A stretch of 64,000 nucleotides of DNA. Source: an uncultured Lactobacillaceae bacterium. Its GTDB lineage: Bacteria > Bacillota > Bacilli > Lactobacillales > Lactobacillaceae. The DNA lies in assembly GCA_945285405.1 (NCBI GenBank), contig CALYQJ010000009.1, forward strand, positions 1 through 64,000, in the 5' to 3' direction. This document shows positions 9,314 through 18,642 of this stretch, piece after piece (the first letter of the stretch is position 1; each line of letters starts with the position of its first letter). The notes below the pieces were generated by a model. It did not search any database and was not told the origin of the DNA. It worked only from the letters and a program-made list of their open reading frames with translations. The position numbers were made by a program, and so were the translations under genes.

Positions 9314-10096
9314 ATGAGTAAACCTTTATTATCATTACAAAATGTACATAAAATTTATTACAGTCGCTTTAAGATTCGTTCCCAGAAAGTTTTACAAGGA
9401 ATTACTTTTTCGGTTGAAAAGGGTGAATTTGTGGCAATTATGGGTGAATCGGGAGCCGGGAAAAGTACACTTTTAAATTTGATTGCTACTTTAGATCAAC
9501 CAACTAGCGGCGATATTTGGTTAAAAAATTGGAATCTCAATCGAATTAGTGAAGGTAAGAGTGCCAAATTTCGACGAGAACATTTAGGCTTTATCTTTCA
9601 AGATTTTGACTTATTGGATAATTTTGATGTTCAAGATAATATTTTTTTACCATTAGTTTTAGCAAAAACTCCAAAATCGGTCATGCAACATCGTTTAGCG
9701 AGTTTGGCGCCACAGTTAGGGCTTAATGATTTATTGTTTAAGCGACCTTATGAATTATCCGGAGGACAACAGCAACGGGTTGCTGCTGCTAGAGCACTAA
9801 TTACTAAACCGGAATTACTTTTAGCTGATGAACCCACTGGAGCTTTGGATTCTAAGACGTCAAAGCAATTGTTAAGTCTATTGGAAAAGCTCAATCAATC
9901 AGGTCAAACAACTTTAATGGTAACTCATAGTGCAGTTACTGCCAGTCATAGTAAGCGCGTTTTGTTTATCCGTGATGGTTTAATTTTCCATCAGATTTAT
10001 CGGGGCGCGTTGAGTCAGCAGCAATTTTTAAAGCGAATCAGTGAGACGTTAACAGCTTTACTTAGTACAACTAAATTTAAACCACATAATTTTTAG
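9314..10096 (+). CDS. ABC transporter ATP-binding protein (BceA-like)
   Basis: Walker A GESGAGKS, signature LSGGQQQRVAAARAL, Walker B LLLADEPTGALD. Confidence 0.92.
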   Translation: MSKPLLSLQNVHKIYYSRFKIRSQKVLQGITFSVEKGEFVAIMGESGAGKSTLLNLIATLDQPTSGDIWLKNWNLNRISEGKSAKFRREHLGFIFQDFDLLDNFDVQDNIFLPLVLAKTPKSVMQHRLASLAPQLGLNDLLFKRPYELSGGQQQRVAAARALITKPELLLADEPTGALDSKTSKQLLSLLEKLNQSGQTTLMVTHSAVTASHSKRVLFIRDGLIFHQIYRGALSQQQFLKRISETLTALLSTTKFKPHNF

Positions 10097-10106
10097 GAAC
10101 AAACCA

Positions 10107-12089
10107 ATGAAATTTTATGCCTCTTTAGCAATTAATAATTTAAAAAAGAATTATCACCTTTATTTACCCTTTATAGTAATTACCAGTTTTTTGTTTATGA
10201 TTAGCTTAGTCTTGTTAAATTTAGGAAAAAGTACTTCTTTTATTAATGATTATAACTGGCGAGCACCATTTGACTTTTATAGCATTTTTTCTATGTCAGG
10301 AATAATTATGTTAATTATGACTTGGATTGTGGCTTGGTATGCTCATAGTTTTATTATTCAACAGCGAGGTTCCCAATTTGGACTTTATCAAGTAATTGGT
10401 TTTTCAAAATTTCAATTAGCCAAGATGCTATTTTGTGAAAATTTTTTTTGTTGGATATTAATTTTATTTTTTGGTAATTTATTTGGCTTATTTTGTTCTC
10501 AATTAGGGTATATGGTTTTAGTACGTCTTTTAAATGGAAAAATTCAAATTTTTTGGCGACTTAGAATTGTTACCTTTTTTGTTGAAGCAATAGCAATTAC
10601 TATGATTTTCACTTTTTTACAATTTTATGATTTATTTTGGCTTTGGCGTCATCATCCATTAAAAATGATAAAAATGAATAGTATTGATAGTAAAAAGCCT
10701 AAAAATCGTTGGTTGTTGTTAATTTTAGGGACATTCTGTTTAGCATTTGCTTATTTTTTGGCTTTAACTTCACGTCAGCCCATTCAAGTATGGGGCAATC
10801 TCCTTATTTCTATCATTTTAGTTATTATTGGAACTTACTTGCTTTATATTGCTGGGAGTATTTTCATTTTGAAAGGATTGCAAAAATGTCGAAGTTATTA
10901 TTATCAACCTCAACATTTTATTGCCATAGGTAATTTATTAACGCGATTAAAACAAAATGGTGCAGGTTTAGCCTCAATTGCTATTTTAATGACAATGGCT
11001 TTAGTCACGATTTCTTCAACAACTATGTTTATTTTTAGTTATCAGCAACTAATTAAATTACAAATTCCAACTGATATTGTTTACACAACTTATGATGGTG
11101 AACCAGGCGTCATATCTTCAGTTAAAAACAGTGCTAAAAGATCTGGTGTTAAGATTATTAAGGATGAAAGTCTCAAAAACATTGAAAGTAGCTTTATGAG
11201 AATTTCTCAAAATCAAATTTTACCCCTTAATTTTAACTTAAGTTCATTATGGCTATCATCATCTAAAGATCGCGTTGTTAATTTTAATTTAGCAATTTTT
11301 CCGAATAATAAACAGAATTTAAGTTCAAAAGACGTTATCGTATATAATTTACATAACTACCAATACTCAACGATAAAAATCGGAAAGAAAAATTTTAATG
11401 TTAAAAAAAGATTAAAACAATTTCCATTAACTTTGGAAAAAGACTGGACTTGTCGAGAGAATGAAGTTTACTTATTTTTTAAGAATAAAAAAGTTTTATT
11501 CCAAGCAGCTCATGAATTAATGCCAGAAAATAATATGAATTATAGTTTACTTGAATATCATTATTTGACTATTAAGGGTAGTTATCGACAACAAAAAAAA
11601 ATGAAACTGCTATTTAAAAGACCGAATATTAATTTTCGTTTACTAATTAGTAATTTAACTTTCTATCCCATTATTTGTAATTTATTGATTGCGGGAATTC
11701 TATTAAGTTTATCTTTTGTGATAATAACTTTATTGATCCTTTATTTTAAACAGTTAAGTGAAGGATATGCTGATGCAAAACGATATGCTACTTTGCGGCG
11801 AGTTGGTTTAGCCAACTTTGAGATAAAAAAGACAATTAAACGTCAACTTTTAATTATGTTTTATTTGCCTTTATTTACGGCAACGGTTCACCTCTTTTTT
11901 GCTTTTCCCTTGATAAATACATTATTTAAATCGTTTGGGGTTAATAAGCCGCAATTATTATTGGTAATTAATTTGGTGGTATTGGGATTATTTTCTTTAA
12001 TTTATATTGCAATTGATCATTTAACAAGTGGTGTTTACTATCATATAGTTATTAAATATCGCCGTTTAAATAACTCTTTCTTTGATTAA
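10107..12089 (+). CDS. ABC transporter permease (BceB-like, FtsX fold)
   Basis: About 660 aa with about 10 TM segments and a large extracytoplasmic domain; directly downstream of the BceA-like gene. Confidence 0.85.
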   Translation: MKFYASLAINNLKKNYHLYLPFIVITSFLFMISLVLLNLGKSTSFINDYNWRAPFDFYSIFSMSGIIMLIMTWIVAWYAHSFIIQQRGSQFGLYQVIGFSKFQLAKMLFCENFFCWILILFFGNLFGLFCSQLGYMVLVRLLNGKIQIFWRLRIVTFFVEAIAITMIFTFLQFYDLFWLWRHHPLKMIKMNSIDSKKPKNRWLLLILGTFCLAFAYFLALTSRQPIQVWGNLLISIILVIIGTYLLYIAGSIFILKGLQKCRSYYYQPQHFIAIGNLLTRLKQNGAGLASIAILMTMALVTISSTTMFIFSYQQLIKLQIPTDIVYTTYDGEPGVISSVKNSAKRSGVKIIKDESLKNIESSFMRISQNQILPLNFNLSSLWLSSSKDRVVNFNLAIFPNNKQNLSSKDVIVYNLHNYQYSTIKIGKKNFNVKKRLKQFPLTLEKDWTCRENEVYLFFKNKKVLFQAAHELMPENNMNYSLLEYHYLTIKGSYRQQKKMKLLFKRPNINFRLLISNLTFYPIICNLLIAGILLSLSFVIITLLILYFKQLSEGYADAKRYATLRRVGLANFEIKKTIKRQLLIMFYLPLFTATVHLFFAFPLINTLFKSFGVNKPQLLLVINLVVLGLFSLIYIAIDHLTSGVYYHIVIKYRRLNNSFFD

Positions 12090-12103
12090 AATTTTGAATA
12101 AAA

Positions 12104-12136
12104 AAGAGCTTAATTTGTTTCATTAAGCTCTTTTAT
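12104..12136. terminator. Bidirectional terminator between convergent bceB-like gene and siderophore-uptake operon
   Basis: AAGAGCTTAAT-ttgtttc-ATTAAGCTCTT, flanked by A run and T run. Confidence 0.85.
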
Positions 12137-12148
12137 TATTTTTAAAAA

Positions 12149-13117
12149 TTATTTTTCAAAAACTTGATTAACATTTTTAATCATTTTGGCAGTAGATTCT
12201 AAACCGCCACCACTTAAATACCAAACATCAGCATCTAAAGGAATTACTTGATGATTTTTGCCCGCTGAGGTTTGTTTAATTAAGTCATTTTGGAGGGCTT
12301 GATTTTTAGAATCATCACCGCCAATTGCTTTAGTTCGATCAACAATAAATAAAATATCAGGATTTTTACTCATAACGTATTCATAAGAAACGCTTTGTCC
12401 GTGAATTGAAGTTTTGATATGAGCATCAGCTTGCGTAAAGCCGAAAGTATCGTGAATAATACCAAATCGTGATTTTGAACCATAAACTGAAATTTGGCCT
12501 TCATTAATTAGGGCAATAAGTGCTTTCTTTTTGCTAGCAATAGCTTTATTTTTTAAACTTTCAATGTCTTTCTCTAGTTTTTTAATTTCTAGATTAGCTT
12601 TAGCTTCGGTATTAAAAACTTTGCCTAAAGTCCGAATATTTTGTTTGGTGGAATTCCAAGGATCTTGATCATTTACTTGCATAAACATTGTGGGAGCAAT
12701 CTTACTTAATTTTTCTTTAAATCTTTGTTGCCTTCCGGCAATAATAATCAAATCGGGTTTTATTTGATTTACTTTTTCTAAATCCGGTTCCATAATACCG
12801 CCAGCGGAAGCTACATTTTGGTATTTAGCTAAATATTTTGGTAAATTTTTGGTTGGGGCTCCAGCGATGACTTTACCTTTACCTAGGGCATCAATTGTGT
12901 CGAGGGATCCATTATCAAAAACAACAACCTTTTTTGGATTTTTCGGAACTTTAATATTACCATTAGCATCCTTAACGTTAATCATAACTTTTTCTTTTGA
13001 ACTAGTTTTTTTTACGGATGAAGTAGTCGCCTTTTTATTATTGTCACAGCCTGTAAAGAAAAGTATTACTCCTATGGCAACAATAATGATGTTAAATATT
13101 TTTTTTTTCATTTTCAC
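12149..13117 (-). CDS. Iron-siderophore ABC transporter substrate-binding lipoprotein (FatB/YclQ/CeuE-like)
   Basis: Lipobox 'IGVILFFTGC'; 'PKKVVVFDNGSLDTIDALG', 'PDLIIIAGRQQ', 'HGQSVSYEYVMSKNPDILFIVDR'. Confidence 0.88.
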   Translation of the reverse strand: MKMKKKIFNIIIVAIGVILFFTGCDNNKKATTSSVKKTSSKEKVMINVKDANGNIKVPKNPKKVVVFDNGSLDTIDALGKGKVIAGAPTKNLPKYLAKYQNVASAGGIMEPDLEKVNQIKPDLIIIAGRQQRFKEKLSKIAPTMFMQVNDQDPWNSTKQNIRTLGKVFNTEAKANLEIKKLEKDIESLKNKAIASKKKALIALINEGQISVYGSKSRFGIIHDTFGFTQADAHIKTSIHGQSVSYEYVMSKNPDILFIVDRTKAIGGDDSKNQALQNDLIKQTSAGKNHQVIPLDADVWYLSGGGLESTAKMIKNVNQVFEK

Positions 13118-13135
13118 TCCTTAAAATATAATTAA

Positions 13136-13894
13136 TTAATTAAAATATAAACAAAATGGTTTTCCTGAAATATTTTGAATTTGAATTGGAATTTCATACA
13201 ATTTAGATAAGACCTTTTCATCAATAATTTGATTAGTAAGACCAGACTTGAAAATTTTTCCATTTTTCATTGCGATAATTTCATCGGCATAAGAAGCAGC
13301 AAAGTTAAGATCATGGATTACAATAATAATGGTTTTACCTAATTGTTTAACTAAATAGCGTAACGTTTTCATAATTTGAACTTCATATTTCATATCTAAA
13401 TTATTTAATGGTTCATCTAATAAAATATAGTCAGTATCTTGGGCTAAAACTAAAGCAATATAAGCCCGTTGAAGCTGACCTCCGGATAGCGTGGAAATAT
13501 CTTCATTAACTAAATCTTTCAAACCTAAAATATTGAGTGCTTGGTTTACTTTCTGGTGATCTACTTCGGTTAGATGTCCTTTACTATAAGGAAATCGTCC
13601 AAATTCGACGAGTTCTTTGACGGTAATTTTTAATTCAAAGCCATTTGCTTGCTTGAGGAGAGATAATTTTTTTGCTAAAAAATTTTGCTTCCAAGTTTTT
13701 AGCGATTGATGATCTAAAAATATTTCTCCCGTATCGGAGGAAATTAAGCGACTAATCATTGCTAAAAGAGTACTTTTGCCAGCTCCATTAGGGCCAATAA
13801 TTGCAGTTAATTTATTCGTGTTTAAAGAAAGATTTACTTTGGAAACTACTTCTTTTACTCCATATTTTTTGGAAAGATCAGTTAGTTTAATCAA
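13136..13894 (-). CDS. Iron-siderophore ABC transporter ATP-binding protein (YclP-like)
   Basis: Walker A GPNGAGKST, LSGGQLQRAYIALVLAQ, LLDEPLNNLD; FecE-type. Confidence 0.92.
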   Translation of the reverse strand: MIKLTDLSKKYGVKEVVSKVNLSLNTNKLTAIIGPNGAGKSTLLAMISRLISSDTGEIFLDHQSLKTWKQNFLAKKLSLLKQANGFELKITVKELVEFGRFPYSKGHLTEVDHQKVNQALNILGLKDLVNEDISTLSGGQLQRAYIALVLAQDTDYILLDEPLNNLDMKYEVQIMKTLRYLVKQLGKTIIIVIHDLNFAASYADEIIAMKNGKIFKSGLTNQIIDEKVLSKLYEIPIQIQNISGKPFCLYFN

Positions 13895-14856
13895 CCATTT
13901 TTCCTTTCATAAATAATTTTGCCAATGAAATAAATACCACCTGTGAATTCAATAACACTACTTAAAGGAGTGTTTAATTTAAAAACTTGTTCTACCATGA
14001 ATTCACCAAATATTAATAAAAAAATGGCAATTAAACTCCCCCCTATAAAAAGTTGGCGATGATGGTAAGTTCCAATAAAATGATAGCTTATATTGGCAAC
14101 AATAAATCCCAGAAAAGTAATTGGACCAACTAAAGCTGTAGAAACTCCAATTAAGCTGCTAATAACAACTAATAAACTAAATTGTAATGGAGGAATGTTA
14201 ATTCCTAAGTTGGTTGCTTGATCATCTCCAAGATGTAATACGTCTAAAGTTAAACTTTTAAACCATAAGAAAATAACCAAAATCAAAATAATAATTGCCG
14301 CAATTGGAAGATATTGGGAATTGATGTTATTAAAACTAGCAAATAATTTAGTTTGCAAAGCATCAAATTCGTTTGGATTCATCGCTACTTGTAAAAAAGT
14401 GGTGATGCTATTGAGTAATGTGGCTAAGATAATTCCGACCATTAACAATAAAAATAGATTATTTTGTCCTTTGTGTAGCAAAAAATTAGCTAATAAAACA
14501 CTAAAAATTACCATGATCGCAATTGTCAATAAAAAAGTTGCAACTGACTCACTACCTAGTAATTGTTTTCCATTAAAAAAGAAGAATACCGTTGTTTGCA
14601 CTAAAGTGTAAAGTGAATCCAAACCTAAAATATTGGGGGTTAAAAATTGATTATGAGTTAATGTTTGAAAAGTAATAGTCGCAAAAGAGGTGGCAATACC
14701 AACTAAAATAAAAGCAAGCAATTTGCTACTTCGTAAACTTAAAGCAAAATCCCAATTACCATAAGTTTGATAAGTAAGAAATAAAATGCAGCTAACTATT
14801 ACAAGAATTAATAGAGCTATGACTTTCAGCGGAAAGGAGTGAATCAGCTTTTTCAT
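13891..14856 (-). CDS. Iron-siderophore ABC transporter permease (YclO-like, FecCD family)
   Basis: FecCD-type permease 'LGLDSLY...', 'LGINIPPLQFSLLVVISSLIGVSTALVGPITFLGFIVANISYHFIG'. Confidence 0.9.
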   Translation of the reverse strand: MKKLIHSFPLKVIALLILVIVSCILFLTYQTYGNWDFALSLRSSKLLAFILVGIATSFATITFQTLTHNQFLTPNILGLDSLYTLVQTTVFFFFNGKQLLGSESVATFLLTIAIMVIFSVLLANFLLHKGQNNLFLLLMVGIILATLLNSITTFLQVAMNPNEFDALQTKLFASFNNINSQYLPIAAIIILILVIFLWFKSLTLDVLHLGDDQATNLGINIPPLQFSLLVVISSLIGVSTALVGPITFLGFIVANISYHFIGTYHHRQLFIGGSLIAIFLLIFGEFMVEQVFKLNTPLSSVIEFTGGIYFIGKIIYERKNG

Positions 14857-15800
14857 AAAGGTTCCTTTCGCAGTAATAAACTTAAGAAAATCAAACTTCC
14901 GATGATTCCTACAATTATACTTACTGGAACTTCATAAGGAGCAATTATTGTTCGCGCAATGATGTCACAAATTAATAGGAAAGCACTCCCAGTAGTTGCG
15001 GTTAGTAATAGCGTATTTTTGATGTAATCACTATAATGAATTGATATCAGATTGGGAATAATTATGCCTAAAAAAGGAATATTGCCAACCATGATTAAAA
15101 TTAAAGTACTAGCTAAAGCTACTATCGCTAAACCAATTAGTTGAATTAATTGATAATTAAGGCCTAAATTCTTAGTGATATCTTCACCCATTCCTAAAAT
15201 AGTGAACTGGTAAGCTAGAAAATAAGTGATTAATAATAATGGTAAAGTTAAGTAAATTAGTTCATAATTTCCTTTCATTACGGTAGAAAAATTGCCTTGA
15301 AGCCACGAAGTCATATTTTGAATTAAATTGAATTGATAAGCAAAAAAAGTGGCAATTGAACCAAAAATATTTCCAAACATTACTCCAATTAAAGGAATCA
15401 TTAGTTTATTTTTGGTTGCTAAAAAATGGATCAGGTAAATAAAAAGAATTGTTCCCATAAATGCAAATAGGAATGCGATAAAAGAACGGAATAACAAAGG
15501 TGCATTTGGAAAGAAAAGCATAACAATAACAATTCCTAGGCGAGCACTATCAGTTGTTCCGGCACTTCCTGGTGAAACAAATTTATTTTGGGTGAGATGT
15601 TGCATAATTAAGCCACAAATACTGAGTGTCGCACCGGCAATGATTAAACTGGTTGTCCTGGGAATTCGAGTAGTTAAGAAAATTAGTTGTTGTTGAGAAT
15701 TTCCATTAATTAATTGCTTGAGCGAAATTGGACTTGCCCCGGCGAAAAGGGAGCCCCAAATTAAAACAATTAAAATTATTGCCCAAACAATTTTTTTCAT
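14853..15800 (-). CDS. Iron-siderophore ABC transporter permease (YclN-like, FecCD family)
   Basis: 'TRIPRTTSLIIAGATLSICGLIMQHLTQNKFVSPGSAGTTDSARLGI' is characteristic of FecCD permeases. Confidence 0.9.
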   Translation of the reverse strand: MKKIVWAIILIVLIWGSLFAGASPISLKQLINGNSQQQLIFLTTRIPRTTSLIIAGATLSICGLIMQHLTQNKFVSPGSAGTTDSARLGIVIVMLFFPNAPLLFRSFIAFLFAFMGTILFIYLIHFLATKNKLMIPLIGVMFGNIFGSIATFFAYQFNLIQNMTSWLQGNFSTVMKGNYELIYLTLPLLLITYFLAYQFTILGMGEDITKNLGLNYQLIQLIGLAIVALASTLILIMVGNIPFLGIIIPNLISIHYSDYIKNTLLLTATTGSAFLLICDIIARTIIAPYEVPVSIIVGIIGSLIFLSLLLRKEPL

Positions 15801-15841
15801 TAATCTCCTTCTTTATGTGATTTAATTGGATAAAAATCAGA

Positions 15842-15856
15842 AAAGAATCATTCTAA
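15842..15856 (-). promoter_or_regulatory. Possible Fur/PerR-type 7-1-7 inverted repeat upstream of the siderophore operon
   Basis: Minus strand TTAGAATGATTCTTT; 10 of 14 informative positions match the PerR-type consensus TTATAATNATTATAA (counted by eye). Confidence 0.3.
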
Positions 15857-16057
15857 ATTACTGAAATTTATCCTTAAAAGAAGCATAGCTTGTAAATGCT
15901 GAAAAATCAATATTTATTAAACCCATTTTTTAAAAAATTATTTGGAATTTAAACTTTTATTCTAAATTAGAAACAATAAAACTTAAAAAATTCGGCTCTT
16001 TTTTAAAATGCGTTTGACAATAAAAAAAAACTAGATCAATTGATCTAGGAAATTTAA

Positions 16058-16483
16058 TTATTTTTGATTAGTGGTTAAAAAAGTATTAGCTTTTTTTAAA
16101 ATATTTTTTAATGAATCATAAGTTAAAGTAGTCCATGCATCAGGGAAATTGAACCAATCTAAATGGCTTACTTCACTATCTTGTTTTATTAAATGGGGAT
16201 CCCCTTTAACTTCTGCAAGATAAAGAATAGTTTGTTTTTGATTACCATTAGCTAACGGATATTTATCAATTGCTTGAAAACTTGTATCATCAACTTGAAC
16301 TTTAAGTCCAGTTTCTTCCCAAATTTCACGTTGGGCAGCTTGAAGATAGGTTTCACCGTTTTCTACATGGCCTTTGGGGAAACCCCAAAAATGTGAGGTG
16401 GCACTTTGCTCTAGTAAATATTCCAAGATTCCTTGCTTATAACGGTAAACCACAACTCCGGTAGAAGTTTCAATTTTCAACAT
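16058..16483 (-). CDS. NUDIX hydrolase, bis(5'-nucleosyl)-tetraphosphatase-like
   Basis: Nudix box 'GHVENGETYLQAAQREIWEETGLKV'. Confidence 0.88.
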   Translation of the reverse strand: MLKIETSTGVVVYRYKQGILEYLLEQSATSHFWGFPKGHVENGETYLQAAQREIWEETGLKVQVDDTSFQAIDKYPLANGNQKQTILYLAEVKGDPHLIKQDSEVSHLDWFNFPDAWTTLTYDSLKNILKKANTFLTTNQK

Positions 16484-16870
16484 TGTGCCTCCAAAATTTA
16501 ATGATTATATTTTAACGCGGATAATACTATTTGCAAAAATAAAGAGTATTAAATGTTAAATAAGCTAGTCAATTATTGAAAGTAATTTTTTATTATAAAA
16601 TATCAGAGGATCAATAAATTGAAAATTAATTGTTAAAAATTTCTAGAATTAATAATATAATAAGTATAAAAATTGTAAAAGAAAATTTAACTAAAACTAT
16701 TATAAATATAGCAACTTTTTGTTTAGAGCAATGGTAAAATCATTGCTAATTATTGAAAATAATACCAGGTTACATATAGTTCACTTAATTTTTAGAAAAT
16801 CAAAAAAGTTTTAATCTGGTTAAAGGAATTTTTTTGGGAAGTCACCACCGCTAAATGAGTGTTTTATAAA

Positions 16871-16899
16871 AAATAAAAAAAGTTGTTGTAGGCAACAAC
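16871..16899 (-). terminator. Rho-independent terminator, minus strand, about 100 nt downstream of xpt
   Basis: Minus strand GTTGTTG-ccta-CAACAAC-TTTTTTTATTTTTT. Confidence 0.7.
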
Positions 16900-16997
16900 T
16901 CGCTGAAACTTAGCAATTATTTATAATTTGAGTAAAAGTTAAAATTAATTTTGATAGAGTTCAGGTAACGACAAACGGTAATAGAGTGTTTTTGTAT

Positions 16998-17573
16998 TTA
17001 ATCTTTTGCGAAGATAACTTTTCCATGATCAAAAGCTGCAATTTTTGCCAGAGCCTCGACATGAATATGGTGTTCATCAAGAAATTTTTGGCCACGTTGA
17101 AAGGCTTTTTCAATTACTACTCCAACTCCTTCGATTTGAGCTCCAGCAGCTTGTGCAATATCAAGTAACCCGCCAACAGCTTGACCATTAGCTAAGAAGT
17201 CATCGATAATTAATACTTTTTCGCCTTGATGTAAAAATCTTTTATCAATAATAATTTTATTATTTACGCGTTTTGTAAAAGAAAAGACATCTGCAGTATA
17301 AACGTTATCTGGTAACGTTAAGGATTTATGTTTTCTTGCAAAAACAACTGGTAAATTAAGTTGGTAACCAGTCATTACCGCAGGAGCAATTCCTGAGGAT
17401 TCAACAGTTAGAATACGGTCTGCTTTAGTATTAGCAAATCGTCGAGCAAATTCTTGCCCAATATCCATCATTAACTGAGGATCTATTTGGTGATTCAAGA
17501 AAGAGTCAACTTTTAAAATATCATCATTTAAAATTCGTCCATCTTTTTGAATCCGTTCTTCAACTAATTTCAT
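16998..17573 (-). CDS. xpt: Xanthine phosphoribosyltransferase
   Basis: PRPP loop 'VLIIDDFLANGQAVGGL'; 'SFLNHQIDPQLMMDIGQEFARRF' and 'ESSGIAPAVMTGYQLNLPVVFARKHKSLTL' typical of Xpt. Confidence 0.93.
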   Translation of the reverse strand: MKLVEERIQKDGRILNDDILKVDSFLNHQIDPQLMMDIGQEFARRFANTKADRILTVESSGIAPAVMTGYQLNLPVVFARKHKSLTLPDNVYTADVFSFTKRVNNKIIIDKRFLHQGEKVLIIDDFLANGQAVGGLLDIAQAAGAQIEGVGVVIEKAFQRGQKFLDEHHIHVEALAKIAAFDHGKVIFAKD

Positions 17574-17716
17574 AATTTTTTCATTTACCTAACCTTTTTT
17601 ATTCAGAATAAGTTAAAATAATTGAAATTTCAATATAAAATCGGCCTTTTGACTGATTGTGAAAAATCTATATTTTTTTACAATTTTAAATAATAGTAGA
17701 AAAGGAGAATTATGTT

Positions 17717-17995
17717 ATGGGGTTTTTGCTTGTATTAGTAGTTAGTATAATAATACCTTTTATTATTGTTGCTATTGTTGGAAAAATTCTCGGATTATAT
17801 AAATCAGCTGATGATCGGGTTTTGGCAGGCGTTTGTGGCGGAGTCGCTGAACGTTTTGGAGTTTCAGCTGGACTAGTTCGTGTGATTTGGCTTTTAGCAG
17901 TTTTACTGTTTGGCCAGGGTCTAGCTTGGTATATTGCTTTTGCAATAGTTTTACCAACTGATTATCATCATAAAGGTTACGATAATGATTACTAA
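17717..17995 (+). CDS. PspC domain membrane protein
   Basis: 'LYKSADDRVLAGVCGGVAERFGVSAGLVRVIWLLAVLLFGQG'. Confidence 0.85.
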   Translation: MGFLLVLVVSIIIPFIIVAIVGKILGLYKSADDRVLAGVCGGVAERFGVSAGLVRVIWLLAVLLFGQGLAWYIAFAIVLPTDYHHKGYDNDY

Positions 17996-18063
17996 TTTGT
18001 AAAAAATAGTTAATTGGTCGCAATAAGGGCGATCTTTTTTCTTTTTAAGGATAAAATAAAAGT

Positions 18064-18618
18064 ATGAGTAAAGAAAATGAGATGGAAACCATTATTTTAA
18101 CGGGCTTAGATACTAACTTTCAAAGTAAAATTGGTAAATTACTAGCACAACAGTTAAATTGGCCCTTTTATGATCTAGATGAAGAAGTGGCAAAATTAAT
18201 TCGACGACTTCCTGCAAGTCAGCTTTTTAATCTTAGTGAAAATCAAATAAATCAATTAATACAACACGTTTTAATTAATCTTTTAGAAAAAAAAGAAGCA
18301 GTTATTGCAGCAAATTCAAATATTGTAGACACTCATCAAAATTTCCATTTTTTAAAAAATTGTGCAGCAGTAATTATCTATTTATATGATCGGTTTGATT
18401 CAGATAAGGCTAATTATGTTGCCACTAAAATTGCTGATGATCGGAATTTGGGTTCTTTAATCGTTGGTACTTTTCACTTGATTTGGGAATTATATGATGA
18501 ACGTTATCGTAATATTTCTGATTTAATGGTAGAAGTTAATGGGAAAAAAGCTGAAAAAGTTGCTAAAGAAATTGCTACTTTTATTTCTTTAGAAGTAGGT
18601 GAAGATGATTTCTTTTAA
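18064..18618 (+). CDS. Shikimate kinase-like protein with degenerate P-loop
   Basis: 'IILTGLDTNFQSKIGKLLAQQLNWPFYDLDEEV' aligns with the AroK start, but the GxxGxGKS/T motif is absent; C-terminal 'YDERYRNISDLMVEV' matches the AroK pattern. Confidence 0.65.
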   Translation: MSKENEMETIILTGLDTNFQSKIGKLLAQQLNWPFYDLDEEVAKLIRRLPASQLFNLSENQINQLIQHVLINLLEKKEAVIAANSNIVDTHQNFHFLKNCAAVIIYLYDRFDSDKANYVATKIADDRNLGSLIVGTFHLIWELYDERYRNISDLMVEVNGKKAEKVAKEIATFISLEVGEDDFF

Positions 18619-18642
18619 ATTTTACTTTGAAAAGAGATAACA

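Noticed and set aside
14321-14611. 96-aa ORF antisense to the FecCD permease gene, and 12849..13124 antisense to the lipoprotein gene
   Set aside because: Antisense to well-supported coding genes, no independent evidence.
17772-18023. 83-aa ORF antisense to the pspC-like gene
   Set aside because: Overlaps a supported PspC gene entirely; no RBS.
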